A stretch of DNA of 64,000 nucleotides, from contig NZ_CP147841.1 of assembly GCF_037335815.1 (NCBI RefSeq), positions 1,674,001-1,738,000 on the forward strand. The letters are read 5' to 3'. The position numbers were made by a program, and so were the translations under genes. The DNA is from Salinirubellus litoreus. GTDB lineage: Archaea; Halobacteriota; Halobacteria; Halobacteriales; Haloarculaceae. The notes under the pieces are model-generated. The model did no database searches, was not told where the DNA came from, and saw only the letters and a list, made by a program, of their open reading frames with translations. How positions within the stretch are numbered: position 1 is the stretch's first letter; every line of letters starts with the position of its first letter. Below are positions 16,653 through 25,101 of this stretch, one piece after another.

Positions 16653-17702
16653 TCACTCCCGCTGTCGCCGCCGCTGTCGGTCGAGCAGTCGTTTCTGCCC
16701 CTTCCCCGGGCCGCCCTCGATCGGCCACCCCCGGGTCCGCCACGCCGGGGGTTCGGGCGAGAACTCCGGGCACGACCCCGAACACTCCCTGTCGGTCGGC
16801 GACCGATCCTTCGCCCCACACCACGGCATCGGACCGGCCGGGTCGCGCAACTCGAAGTGCCGGCAGTCGGGCCGCATGGTGTCGGCGTACGAGCGCCAGC
16901 CGCGCTCGTAGGCCCGCTCGGCGATCTCGAGGCGCTTCTCGGCCTTCCACGCCGGGTCGGCGTACTCGAACCGCGCCGCCGAGCGGTCGTGTTCGCCGGT
17001 GCCCGGCCGGTCGAGGATGCGCGTTCCCGGACTACTGACGGCCAGCGACCGGGGATGCCAGACGACCTCCGGGGTGTCGAGTGCCGGTCCCTCGCGGTCG
17101 AACGCGAGGATGCCCGCCTCGACGGGCAGCCGTTCGAGCAGCGCCGGTTCCACGGACTCGCCCGTCCTGCGGGTGGCGACCCACACCTCGTCGGCGAGTC
17201 CGAGCGCCACGTCGCGCTCGGTCTGGTCGGCCAGCGCCCGCGCGGCCGAGGCGTCGAGGTCCGGCTTGTTCTCGACGGCGATCACTCGACGAACCCAGTC
17301 CGGGTAGCGCCAGCGCCGCCGGAGTTCGATCCGGCCGTCGCGCTTGCGCGAGTCGACGACGCCACGGTCGGCGGCGCGGTGGACCGCCTCGCGGACGTAA
17401 CGCCACGGGTAGTCGGGCTCGGGGAGCGCCTCGCGGTACCAGGACCACTCCCGGGGGGCATTCCGGACGACGTGGAGGAGATCCGAGTCCAGCCGCTCGG
17501 AGCCAAAGCACGCCCGGGTCTCGAGGCCCACGGGGTCGCACTCGAGGACGATGGTGTCCCAGCGGCGGTCGCGCGTTCCGAGCTGGCGGGCGACGAGCAC
17601 CGAGCTGTCGTCGCGGGCCGGTTCCCAGGCCCGCTCGGCCCACCGGCAGACCCGGAGCTCGAAGGTGAACTCCGGTTCGCGTCCTCCCGCGTGGCCGGTC
17701 AC
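16653..17702 (-). CDS. Haloarchaeal protein with possible restriction-nuclease-like core (probably DUF5787)
   Basis: 349 residues. Near the N-terminus is RRWDTIVLECDP (D49, E54), then a helical, winged-helix-like part (about 95-135), then VIAVENKPDL (E144-N-K146). An acidic strand followed by E-x-K is the catalytic pattern of PD-(D/E)xK nucleases. The C-terminal third has a cysteine cluster (CRHFELR, CGAKDRSPTDRECSGSCPEF), suggesting a zinc or iron-sulfur site. I believe the family is DUF5787, widespread in haloarchaea without known function. It is a stand-alone gene; the next gene is divergent. Confidence 0.7.
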   Translation of the reverse strand: MTGHAGGREPEFTFELRVCRWAERAWEPARDDSSVLVARQLGTRDRRWDTIVLECDPVGLETRACFGSERLDSDLLHVVRNAPREWSWYREALPEPDYPWRYVREAVHRAADRGVVDSRKRDGRIELRRRWRYPDWVRRVIAVENKPDLDASAARALADQTERDVALGLADEVWVATRRTGESVEPALLERLPVEAGILAFDREGPALDTPEVVWHPRSLAVSSPGTRILDRPGTGEHDRSAARFEYADPAWKAEKRLEIAERAYERGWRSYADTMRPDCRHFELRDPAGPMPWCGAKDRSPTDRECSGSCPEFSPEPPAWRTRGWPIEGGPGKGQKRLLDRQRRRQRE

Positions 17703-17911
17703 GACCGCTCCTCGGTGTGCGGGGGGCCTAAACCGTTCGCACCCGATCCCGTTCGGCCTCCGGTATCACTACCGGACTCTCACGTCGAACCTCGCTCCCC
17801 TCAACGTCCTCACTCGCCCGACGACCGAACCCGCTCCGGCCCGAAGCCGTGCAGACCCATGCAGTAATCTCCCCTCCTGCTGGTGTTATCGTAGCCGACC
17901 CGTCTTATCGA

Positions 17912-17940
17912 CTATCGGGTCCGATAGGAACATTATATAT
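17912..17940 (+). promoter_or_regulatory. Promoter with palindromic operator for the secreted protein gene
   Basis: A perfect inverted repeat CTATCGG-GT-CCGATAG (17912-17927) lies six bases before a strong TATA box TTATATAT (17933-17940), which is 31-38 nt before the ATG at 17971. The palindrome occupies the place where TFB contacts the promoter, so a bound repressor or activator would control initiation. The 268-bp gap before the gene holds nothing else. Confidence 0.6.
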
Positions 17941-17970
17941 ACTGTCATATTGATTCCGCTCTCTGAGCCG

Positions 17971-20667
17971 ATGAACAGAGCAACACTCTTCGTACTGGTG
18001 ATGATCGGGGCCTCGTTAGCCGGGGTCGGCGCGGCCCAGCAGACGTCGTCCGACGCACTGGACCCGACCAGCCACCTCAGCACGACACCTCCTGTCGACG
18101 GAAACCTGACGATATCCGGTGAAACCGATCGGTTTTGGTGGGCAAGTCACTCTCTCATACTAGATGACTGGGAGAGGGTAACCGTCACGCTAACCAACTT
18201 CGGGTCCGAAGAACTCTCCCTTTTAATCGGCGGCGGCGAACGGAATGGGTTCACTGTGGGTGATATCATAGTTGCACCCGGTTCAACTGGCTCAACGTCG
18301 TTCGAGTATGATCCTACAGTAACAGATTGGTCCGTGTTCGGACTTTATCTCACAGGTGCCCCCGGAACTGAGTACAAGATCGAGGTCGTATCCGAGACCG
18401 ATCGACTCTCGCCGACACCAACACCTACGCCGACGCCGTTCGAAGAGGTAGAACCGAACGACGACTATCCCTCGGCGAACGCAGTCGAACTCGGCCAGGT
18501 GGTGTCCGGTGAGGGGGACCGAGGGGGCGGCGTTGATACTTTCAAGACGTATCTCGACGAAGGACAGAGAGTAAACGCTACGTTCACCAACTTCGGATCG
18601 GATAGTCTCACTGTATATATAACCGGCGGTCCGAGACTCTCGGACGACTTGGCTACGTTTCGAGTCGCAAGCGGTGCTACTGAATCCGTGTCGTTCCGTG
18701 CGTACAGCAGATCGCCGCTACAGAAGAGACAGGGCAGGACGTACATTCGCGCGAAGTTTATAGAGGTATACTCCTCGTATCCTACCCGTTACGAGTTCGA
18801 GATCGTCCCCGAGACCGATCAGCCCTCGCCGACGCCAACCCCGACACCGACGGCGACACCAATACCAACACCGACGCCGACACCAGGGCCGCCCACGCAC
18901 TTCCAGATCGACCTCGTCGAGGGCGAGCCGATCGAACGGCTGGATCCTGAGGCGGGCGACACGTACCACAAGCAAGGCCGGTTCATCACCGCGCTCACCC
19001 GCTCCGAGGAGGAGGGGAACGCCGGTGGGCCGGGGTCGTACATGGGCCGGACCTACGAGTCCGACGGTTGTGAGGTGGCCTACAGCCTGCTCGGTTTCGA
19101 CCCCGACACCGGTCTCTCGGAGGTCGCCGTCGAAGTCTCGGACGTCGGTGGCTGTGAGGACATCACCCTCTCGTACGTCGGCTACGAACTCCCCGAGGGG
19201 ACGACGGGCTGGGACCCCGATCGGGCCGACGAGCAGGAGCTCAGAGACTCGGAGACGGTGACGCTCGAACCGGGCCAAAGCACGTCCTTCATCGTTGACG
19301 TCGTCGATGAGGAAACCCCAACGCCGACGCCAACACCCTCACCGACGCCGACACCCAGGCCCGAGCTGCCCGTGGACTACCAGATCGATCTCGTCGAAGG
19401 TGACCCGATCGAGCGGCTGGACCCGGAGGCGGGTGACACGTATCACAAACAGGGTCGGCTCATCACCGCGTTCCTGATCGACGAGGACGACCGGCGGCGG
19501 GGCGGTCCCGGTTTTACTCCCCGTCGAACCTACTCCTCGGACGGCTGTGAAATCGACTACACGCGGCGGAGCTTCAATCCGAATACCGGTACGTCGCGTG
19601 TCGGCGTCACGGTCGAGGACGCGGGAGGCTGTGAGGGGATCACCCTCACGTATGTCGGTTACGAACTTCCCGACGGATCGACCGGCTGGGACGCCGATCG
19701 TGCCGACGAACAGGAGCTCAAGGATTCGATGACCCGTACACTCTCCCCCGGCGACGAAATGGTATTTATCGTCAACGTCTTCGACCAGGACCCCCCGACG
19801 ACGGGCACGTTCGAAGTAGCGGACATCGACGCTCCTGACGTCGAACAGGGGGAGATAGCGAACGTGACCGCGACGATCGAGAACACCGGTGATACGGCCG
19901 GGACGCAAAAAGTTAATCTCTCGACGGAAGGTGCAGCCGCGAGAGGGGCGACCAAGCTAGATATCGTCTTCGTTGTCGATGATGTACACCCGTCACCGAA
20001 CGAAATGGAGGACGTACAGGGGCACATTCGCAACTTTTCCAGCCAACTCGACCGGGCCGAGGTCGACGCACGATACGCACTCGTATCGTTTGCGAACGAG
20101 CCCGAAGTGGATCAGGAGTACACGAGCAATATCTCAGAATTCCAGGATAGCGTCGACCGACTCACGCGAACTAGCGGATCCGAGAGGGCGGACGCTTGGG
20201 ATGCGATCCGTATGGCACTCGAATTAGAGGCTCGTGAGGATTCGACTCCCGTCGTTATCCTGATCGGCGAAGCACCGGCATACCACAACAACGAGTTCTC
20301 GGATCTCATCCGGTCCCAGGTTGCCTCCCTGATCGATGAGGCGAATGCCTCGTTGATCACCGTCACCTCCGTCCATAGTGACGTGGCTAGTCGGCACGGA
20401 GACACGACGGCACTCGCTGGTGACGTAGAAGACGGGACGCATTTCGATCTCGTGAAGTACGACTTCGGCGGCCCCATCTCGGACGAGATCGCCGCTCTGC
20501 TCATCGAACGATCGCGCACGCGAGAGGTGACCCTCGCGCTTGCCCCCGGCGAATCGGCACGAGTGTCGTACTCGGTGAGCACCGACGACGTTCCGCCGGG
20601 CACCTACAACATCACGGTCTCCACGGAGAACGAGTCCGAATCGACGACGCTCACCGTCACGGACTAA
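17971..20667 (+). CDS. Secreted multidomain protein: PPC-like domains, paired repeats, and a CARDB-like domain split by a VWA domain
   Basis: 898 residues. A signal peptide covers residues 1-22 (ends GVGAA). Two pre-peptidase C-terminal (PPC)-like domains follow (about 30-146 and 158-285; the second has the EVEPNDDYPSANAVELGQVVSGE start). Pro-Thr linkers at about 147-157, 286-307 and 450-465 separate the parts. Two about 139-residue repeats (311-449 and 470-608) are closely similar and each has two conserved cysteines. A CARDB-like beta domain begins at 611, is interrupted by a VWA-type domain (about 660-849), and resumes at 851-898. The VWA metal site is degenerate (VVDDVHP). The DNA is less GC-rich than its neighbours, which suggests transfer. 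Probably a cell-surface binding or adhesion protein. Confidence 0.85.
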   Translation: MNRATLFVLVMIGASLAGVGAAQQTSSDALDPTSHLSTTPPVDGNLTISGETDRFWWASHSLILDDWERVTVTLTNFGSEELSLLIGGGERNGFTVGDIIVAPGSTGSTSFEYDPTVTDWSVFGLYLTGAPGTEYKIEVVSETDRLSPTPTPTPTPFEEVEPNDDYPSANAVELGQVVSGEGDRGGGVDTFKTYLDEGQRVNATFTNFGSDSLTVYITGGPRLSDDLATFRVASGATESVSFRAYSRSPLQKRQGRTYIRAKFIEVYSSYPTRYEFEIVPETDQPSPTPTPTPTATPIPTPTPTPGPPTHFQIDLVEGEPIERLDPEAGDTYHKQGRFITALTRSEEEGNAGGPGSYMGRTYESDGCEVAYSLLGFDPDTGLSEVAVEVSDVGGCEDITLSYVGYELPEGTTGWDPDRADEQELRDSETVTLEPGQSTSFIVDVVDEETPTPTPTPSPTPTPRPELPVDYQIDLVEGDPIERLDPEAGDTYHKQGRLITAFLIDEDDRRRGGPGFTPRRTYSSDGCEIDYTRRSFNPNTGTSRVGVTVEDAGGCEGITLTYVGYELPDGSTGWDADRADEQELKDSMTRTLSPGDEMVFIVNVFDQDPPTTGTFEVADIDAPDVEQGEIANVTATIENTGDTAGTQKVNLSTEGAAARGATKLDIVFVVDDVHPSPNEMEDVQGHIRNFSSQLDRAEVDARYALVSFANEPEVDQEYTSNISEFQDSVDRLTRTSGSERADAWDAIRMALELEAREDSTPVVILIGEAPAYHNNEFSDLIRSQVASLIDEANASLITVTSVHSDVASRHGDTTALAGDVEDGTHFDLVKYDFGGPISDEIAALLIERSRTREVTLALAPGESARVSYSVSTDDVPPGTYNITVSTENESESTTLTVTD

Positions 20668-20863
20668 CTCCCGGGCACCTTCTTCAGGTCTCGGACGGCA
20701 GCGGAGACGTGGCCGCGCTGTCGGTGGCAGTTCTCCGGGGGCTACCCGGCGGCGGATTCGCGTCTCGCCCGGGTCGCGGCGGCGATGGCTCCTCCTTCGC
20801 AGTTGAACCCGAGAACGTGATCCCGTCGTCGGACGGTGCGGCCGCTCCCCGTACCGGACGGAC

Positions 20864-20879
20864 GCGGGCGATCGCCCGC
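20864..20879. terminator. 16-bp perfect palindrome between convergent genes
   Basis: GCGGGCGATCGCCCGC lies directly before the Nudix gene's stop codon and about 200 bp after the secreted protein gene. A GC-rich hairpin at the 3' end of convergent genes may end or stabilise transcripts; no T-run follows, so the function is uncertain. Confidence 0.35.
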
Positions 20880-20880
20880 C

Positions 20881-21318
20881 TCACTCCGCCTCTTCCGTCT
20901 CCAGCGCCTCCTCTATGAACTCGTGGGCCTCGCGGAGGATGTCCCGGGGGCCGTCCTGGGTGATGGTATTGATCGCCTGCTCGTAGTCGCGCCACTGCAG
21001 GTCGCGGTGCTCCTTGGATAGCTCTGCGGACGCCTCGAACGACCTCGCGATGAACAGGTGGACCGTCTTGTGGATGGTCTTCCCGTTCGCCTCGAAGACG
21101 TAGTCGTAGTCCTCACGGAAGCCGTCGATGAGCCGGAATTCGTCGATCCCGGCCTCCTCTTTCACCTCGCGGATGGCGGTCTGTTGTAGCTCCTCCTCGC
21201 CCTCGACGCCGCCCTTCGGGAACTCCCAGTCCCCGGGACGGCTCTTGAGCAGGAGGTACTCCCGCCGGCCACGCGTGTCGCGAAAGAGGATGGCTCCCGC
21301 GCTCGTGGCCTCTAGCAT
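20881..21318 (-). CDS. Nudix hydrolase, Ap4A-type
   Basis: 145 residues. The Nudix box is complete at about 36-58 (GGVEGEEELQQTAIREVKEEAG), and the flanking WEFPKGG and SAGAILFRD segments match bis(5'-nucleosyl)-tetraphosphatases. Likely hydrolyses diadenosine polyphosphates or related nucleotides in the cytoplasm. The start at 21318 is supported by a TTTAAAT box at 21340-21347, 22-29 nt upstream, which indicates a leaderless mRNA. Confidence 0.9.
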   Translation of the reverse strand: MLEATSAGAILFRDTRGRREYLLLKSRPGDWEFPKGGVEGEEELQQTAIREVKEEAGIDEFRLIDGFREDYDYVFEANGKTIHKTVHLFIARSFEASAELSKEHRDLQWRDYEQAINTITQDGPRDILREAHEFIEEALETEEAE

Positions 21319-21339
21319 ACGCGTGAATACTCCACGACC

Positions 21340-21347
21340 ATTTAAAT
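21340..21347 (-). promoter_or_regulatory. TATA box of the Nudix gene
   Basis: On the minus strand GATTTAAATGG lies 22-29 nt before the ATG at 21318, the normal distance for a leaderless haloarchaeal gene. Confidence 0.55.
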
Positions 21348-21467
21348 CCGTGTCGGACCACACACGATTCTGAACTCCGCGGGAACCGCCGCGGTCGTTC
21401 GTGGCATCCCATCCCGGAAACGCGCCCGTCCGGCGGGACGAACCACCCACCTACGCCGGGATCCGTC

Positions 21468-22799
21468 TCAGTCCTGTGGGGCCGGCTCGCCCGTCGGGGG
21501 GTCTGCCACGTCGAGACTCTCCTCGACCTGCGAGAACACCAGCGCCAGCGCCACCGCCGCGAGTCCGGCCCCGAACGCGAACGGGACGACGAACCCGTAG
21601 GAGACGAGGAACCCGGATACGAGGGGGCCGAACGCCACTCCCAGCCCGAACGCCATCGTCAGCACCGAGAGCTGCGTCCCCGACTGGCCCTCGCGGGCCA
21701 GGTCGCCGGCGAGCGCGAGTGCGGGGGCGAACACGCACGCGACGGCGACCCCCTGGACGAACCGCGCGACGAGCATCAGCAGCGGGTCGGTGACGAACCC
21801 CTGTGCGAGCACCGACGGGACGAGGATCACGAACCCCGCGAGCAGGAACGGGCGACGGCCGTACTCGTCGGACCAGCGTCCGATGGGGACCTGGAGGAGG
21901 ACGTTGGCGATGACGACCGCGGAGAACTGGAGACCGAACAGCGTCGAGCCCTGGCCGAGACGGGCGTTGATCGTCTCCTGGAGGGTGGCGTACAGCGCGA
22001 TGGTCAGTGCCATGAACAGCGTCCCGACGCCGAGGACGAAAACCGGGTCTAACCCCCCGCCATCCCGGTCGAGGACGGCGATCGAGAGGGTGTCGCCCGC
22101 GTCGGCGTCGGGTGACTCGGGGTCGTTCACGAGCAGGAAGACGAGCGCGAAGCTCACGACCGCTCCGAGGACCGCGACGGCGAACGCGGCGTCGAACCCC
22201 GAGACCGCCATCCCTCCGAGCGCGGGTAGCCACGCCGGGAGGGCGTACGTGACGACCTGGTCGCCCCCGAACCCGCCGGTGACGACCGCGCCCGCGACGA
22301 CCGGCCCGAACCCGAAGCCGATCAGCCGGAAGGTGTTGAACACCCCGAAGTTCCCGCCCCGCTCGCGGTTCGAGGTCGCGTAGTCGTTGACCAGCGCCAC
22401 CGTCACGGGAACGGTGAACGCCGCACCGAGCCCCTGGAGGCCTCTGACGACCACCACCGACCAGTAGGAGGTGACGAACGGGTAGGCCGCCGAGGCGACG
22501 GCGAAGATCACCAGCCCGAGCAGGATGTAGAACTTCCGCCGGTTCGTCCGGTCCGACAGCCGGCCGGTGAACGGCTGGCCGAAGCTGTTCAGGAAGCCGA
22601 ACAGCGAGAGCACCACGCCGATGAGGAACTCCTCGGTGAGCCGGAAGCCGAGCACCTGCCCGTCGACGATGCCGGCGATCGATATCTCCCCGCTGGCGAT
22701 GTAGAGCGGCAGGACGATGATGAGAAAGGAGTTCCCCAGGGCGTCTGCCATCCGCGCCATGGCCAGCGCCAGCACGCGTCGGTCGACGCCCAGAACCAT
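21468..22799 (-). CDS. MFS transporter
   Basis: 443 residues with twelve predicted membrane helices. The loop 2-3 motif GRLSDRTNRRKFYILLG matches the major facilitator motif G-x-x-x-D-R-x-x-R-R, repeated in the second half as GRWSDEYGRRPFLLAG. A central hydrophilic acidic loop (about 200-225) separates the two halves. The start at 22799 (MVLGVDRRVLALAMARMADALGNS) fits the family; upstream in-frame codons are not needed. The transported compound is unknown, perhaps a drug or sugar. Confidence 0.88.
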   Translation of the reverse strand: MVLGVDRRVLALAMARMADALGNSFLIIVLPLYIASGEISIAGIVDGQVLGFRLTEEFLIGVVLSLFGFLNSFGQPFTGRLSDRTNRRKFYILLGLVIFAVASAAYPFVTSYWSVVVVRGLQGLGAAFTVPVTVALVNDYATSNRERGGNFGVFNTFRLIGFGFGPVVAGAVVTGGFGGDQVVTYALPAWLPALGGMAVSGFDAAFAVAVLGAVVSFALVFLLVNDPESPDADAGDTLSIAVLDRDGGGLDPVFVLGVGTLFMALTIALYATLQETINARLGQGSTLFGLQFSAVVIANVLLQVPIGRWSDEYGRRPFLLAGFVILVPSVLAQGFVTDPLLMLVARFVQGVAVACVFAPALALAGDLAREGQSGTQLSVLTMAFGLGVAFGPLVSGFLVSYGFVVPFAFGAGLAAVALALVFSQVEESLDVADPPTGEPAPQD

Positions 22800-22987
22800 T
22801 CGTTCGGGAGGTGGACCGTCGGCCGTAAGACGGTTTCCATGCGCCTCACTCCTGCCGGAAGCCGACCGACCACCCCGACAGCGCTCGGAGAGACTGACCT
22901 CGGTCGAGTGGTCGCCCGGGAAGCGAGGCGTGGCCGACACCTGGGCCACGACGAAAGCGGCTTGACCGGTCGGGGCCAGGTCCGTTC

Positions 22988-23476
22988 ATGGACGAGCGCG
23001 AACACGCCCGAGAACGGCGTCGACTGCGAACCCTCGCCGACTACCAGTTCGGGCGGGGTGCGGGTCGGGCGCTGTTCGACGAGGATGTCGTCGTCCGGCG
23101 GACGAGCACGGGTCGACCACAGCAGGTGCTCGCGGACGGCTCGCGGCTGGTCTCCTACGGGACCGACGGGCGGTTCACCCTCGGCGTGGCGGGCGGTCGA
23201 CGGCTCCACGCCGCGCTCTCCCCGCCGGCGTACCGCGTGGTCGTGGGCGACGAGAGCGAGCCGTTCCTCCGGGATGGGGCGAACGCGTTCGCCAAGTTCG
23301 TCACCGACATCGACCCCGCGATCCGGCCGGGCGACGAGGTGCTCGTCGTCCACGAGCGGGGCGACCTCCTCGCGGTCGGACGCGCGGAACTCCCCGGGGA
23401 GGCGATGCTGGAGTTCGGGACGGGGATGGCGGTGAAGACGAGGGAGGGTGCGGGCGAGCCCGACGGGACGGTGTGA
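22988..23476 (+). CDS. PUA-domain RNA-binding protein
   Basis: 162 residues. The C-terminal half is a PUA domain: RVVVGDESEPFLRDGANAFAKFVTDIDPAIRPGDEVLVVHERGDLLAVGRAEL, as at the end of archaeosine tRNA-guanine transglycosylases. The N-terminal 70 residues (ADYQFGRGAGRALF) resemble the domain that precedes PUA in those enzymes, but no catalytic TGT domain is present. Probably binds tRNA or another structured RNA. It is followed by a candidate non-coding RNA and nac. Confidence 0.85.
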   Translation: MDEREHARERRRLRTLADYQFGRGAGRALFDEDVVVRRTSTGRPQQVLADGSRLVSYGTDGRFTLGVAGGRRLHAALSPPAYRVVVGDESEPFLRDGANAFAKFVTDIDPAIRPGDEVLVVHERGDLLAVGRAELPGEAMLEFGTGMAVKTREGAGEPDGTV

Positions 23477-23557
23477 CGCGGGTCCCCCCCACGTGTCGCC
23501 GTCGCTGTCACCGACGCTCGCCAGGTCGTTTCAGACCGTGAAAACGCTCGCGGGTCG

Positions 23558-23565
23558 CTTTATAC
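23558..23565 (+). promoter_or_regulatory. TATA box of the candidate RNA gene
   Basis: CTTTATAC, preceded by a GC-rich BRE-like stretch, lies about 20-27 nt before the first base of the predicted structured RNA at about 23585. This box type is common before stable RNA genes in haloarchaea. Confidence 0.5.
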
Positions 23566-23584
23566 GTACCTCCACAAGTGGAAT

Positions 23585-23818
23585 CCGGGGTGAGTGGGGC
23601 CCATCGATGATGGGGCTGTCCGACGAGGACGCGTTGCGGGCCCCACCGCCTCGGGGTGGCGGATGCACCCGACCGTCGCCGAGACGGCCCGGGAATCCCG
23701 TTACGATATCGGTGTACGGCAGGGGGGAGTAACGGTCACCCGGCGTCGACGGCGACGTCCGATCGCCGGTCACTCGTGCGTGGCACGCCGTGCCCGCACG
23801 GAGTGAGTAGGCTTTTTT
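23585..23818 (+). ncRNA. Candidate structured non-coding RNA of unknown class
   Basis: The 365-bp gap between the PUA gene and nac has no convincing protein but dense base pairing. A closing helix joins CCGGGGTGA (23585-23593) to TCACCCGG (23736-23743). Inside are a perfect 9-bp stem GTGGGGCCC (23594-23602)/GGGCCCCAC (23638-23646) with an inner GTCC/GGAC hairpin, CGCC/GGCG (23647-23661) and a perfect 7-bp stem CCGTTAC (23698-23704)/GTAACGG (23729-23735). After the closing helix come CGGCG/CGCCG and a nearly perfect 15-bp hairpin (23771-23805), then TTTTTT at 23813-23818. It lacks the conserved motifs of SRP RNA, RNase P RNA and tRNA. The T-run may also serve as the nac TATA element. Confidence 0.5.
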
Positions 23819-23841
23819 ATTGGGCGTCCCTCCCGACGGGT

Positions 23842-24270
23842 ATGTTCGGAGGAGGCGGCGGCGGACTCAACCCCCGCAAGATGAAGCAGATGATGGAACA
23901 GATGGGGATCGACCTCACCGAGATCGACGCCGAGGAGGTGATCATCCGGACGGCCGACGAGGAGCTGGTCTTCGACGACGCGGACGTCCAGCGGATGGAC
24001 GCCCAGGGCCAGGCGACCTACCAGATCGTCGGCTCGCCCGAGAGCCGCCCCCGGTCGGACTCCGGGTCGAGCGGGGACGACGCCGCCACGGCCGGGGCGG
24101 TCGAGGCGGCCGATCCGGAGGAGGATACGGAGTCGTCGGGCGGGGACGACATCCCGCAGGCCGACGTCGAGATCGTCGCCGGACGGACCGGGGCGAGCGA
24201 GGCGGAGGCGCGGGAGGCGCTCGAAGCCGCCGACGGCGACCTCGCGGCCGCGGTCGAGCGGCTGGAGTGA
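23842..24270 (+). CDS. nac: Nascent polypeptide-associated complex protein
   Basis: 142 residues, starting MFGGGGGGLNPRKMKQMMEQMGIDL, typical for archaeal NAC. A NAC beta-barrel (about 25-70), an acidic linker (about 72-105) and a C-terminal UBA domain (IVAGRTGASEAEAREALEAADGDLAAAVERLE). It binds nascent chains at the ribosome exit. The stop overlaps the GTG start of trmI by 4 nt, so the two are co-translated. Confidence 0.93.
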   Translation: MFGGGGGGLNPRKMKQMMEQMGIDLTEIDAEEVIIRTADEELVFDDADVQRMDAQGQATYQIVGSPESRPRSDSGSSGDDAATAGAVEAADPEEDTESSGGDDIPQADVEIVAGRTGASEAEAREALEAADGDLAAAVERLE

Positions 24271-25031
24271 CCGACACGGGAGAGCGCGACCGACCGACCT
24301 TCCTCCTCGTCAGCGGCGACCGCGAGTTCCTCCTCTCGCCCGGCGAGGAGAAGGGGACCGACCTCGGCGTGCTCGAACTGCCGGAGGACGCCGACCCCGG
24401 GGACGTCGTCGAGACGCATCTCGGCGAGCCGTTCTCGGTCCGGGAGCTCCGGGGACCCGACCTGTTCGACCACATGGAGCGGACGGGCGCGCCGATGATG
24501 CCCCGCGATATCGGCCTCCTGATGGGCCACACGGGGGCATCGGCCGGCGACCGCGTACTCGACGCCGGGACCGGCACCGGCGTCCTCGCGGCGTACCTCG
24601 GACGGGCCGGTGCCTCGGTCACGACCTACGAGTCGAACCCCGACTTCGCGGACGTCGCCCGCGGGAACATGGCGCTCGCGGGGGTCGCCGACCGCGTCGA
24701 GGTGCGGACCGGCGACGTCACCGCCGACCTCGACGACCTCTCGGGCGGGTTCGACCTCCTCACGCTCGACACCGGGGACGCCCCGACGGTGATCGAGCGC
24801 GCGCCGACACTGCTCCGGGCTGGCGGGTTCCTCGCCGTCTACACGCCGTTCGTCGAGGGGACGCGCGAGGCGGCCCTCGCGGCCCGCGAGGCGGGGCTGG
24901 CGGAGGTGGAGACGTACGAGACGATCCAGCGGCGGATGGACTTCGACGACCGCGGCTCGCGCCCGGGCACGGCGGGCGTCGGTCACACTGGCTACCTCAC
25001 GTTCGCACGGATGCCCGCGGACGGGGAGTGA
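24267..25031 (+). CDS. trmI: tRNA (adenine-N1)-methyltransferase TrmI-like
   Basis: 254 residues from the GTG at 24267, which overlaps the nac stop (GTGA). An N-terminal small domain (about 10-50) is followed by a SAM-binding Rossmann fold with motif I VLDAGTGTGVLAAYLGRAGA (about 97-116) and the acidic motif TYESNP. The DIGLLMGHTGASAGDRVLDAG context is characteristic of the TrmI family that methylates adenine 57/58 in tRNA. The nac-trmI order is conserved in archaea and points to a translation role. Confidence 0.9.
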   Translation: MTDTGERDRPTFLLVSGDREFLLSPGEEKGTDLGVLELPEDADPGDVVETHLGEPFSVRELRGPDLFDHMERTGAPMMPRDIGLLMGHTGASAGDRVLDAGTGTGVLAAYLGRAGASVTTYESNPDFADVARGNMALAGVADRVEVRTGDVTADLDDLSGGFDLLTLDTGDAPTVIERAPTLLRAGGFLAVYTPFVEGTREAALAAREAGLAEVETYETIQRRMDFDDRGSRPGTAGVGHTGYLTFARMPADGE

Positions 25032-25101
25032 CTCGGGGCCGGCCCGGACTCGTCTCGCCGGCTTCCCCGTCGTTAAGTTCACGCCGACACAACCCCCTGC
25101 C

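Noticed and set aside
18826..18890. Short tandem DNA repeats resembling a CRISPR array
   Set aside because: The units are CCGACACC-like codons for Pro-Thr linkers within one reading frame, with no spacers; the same occurs at about 18410 and 19318.
23721..23745. A manganese (yybP-ykoY-type) riboswitch suggested by GGGGGGAGTAAC
   Set aside because: Only this short stretch is similar; the second conserved strand is absent and the downstream gene is nac, not a metal transporter.
23571..23820. SRP RNA or RNase P RNA in the gap before nac
   Set aside because: The conserved SRP54-binding loop (GGAAG/AGCA-type) and the RNase P GAGGAAAGTCC and ACAGAA motifs are missing.
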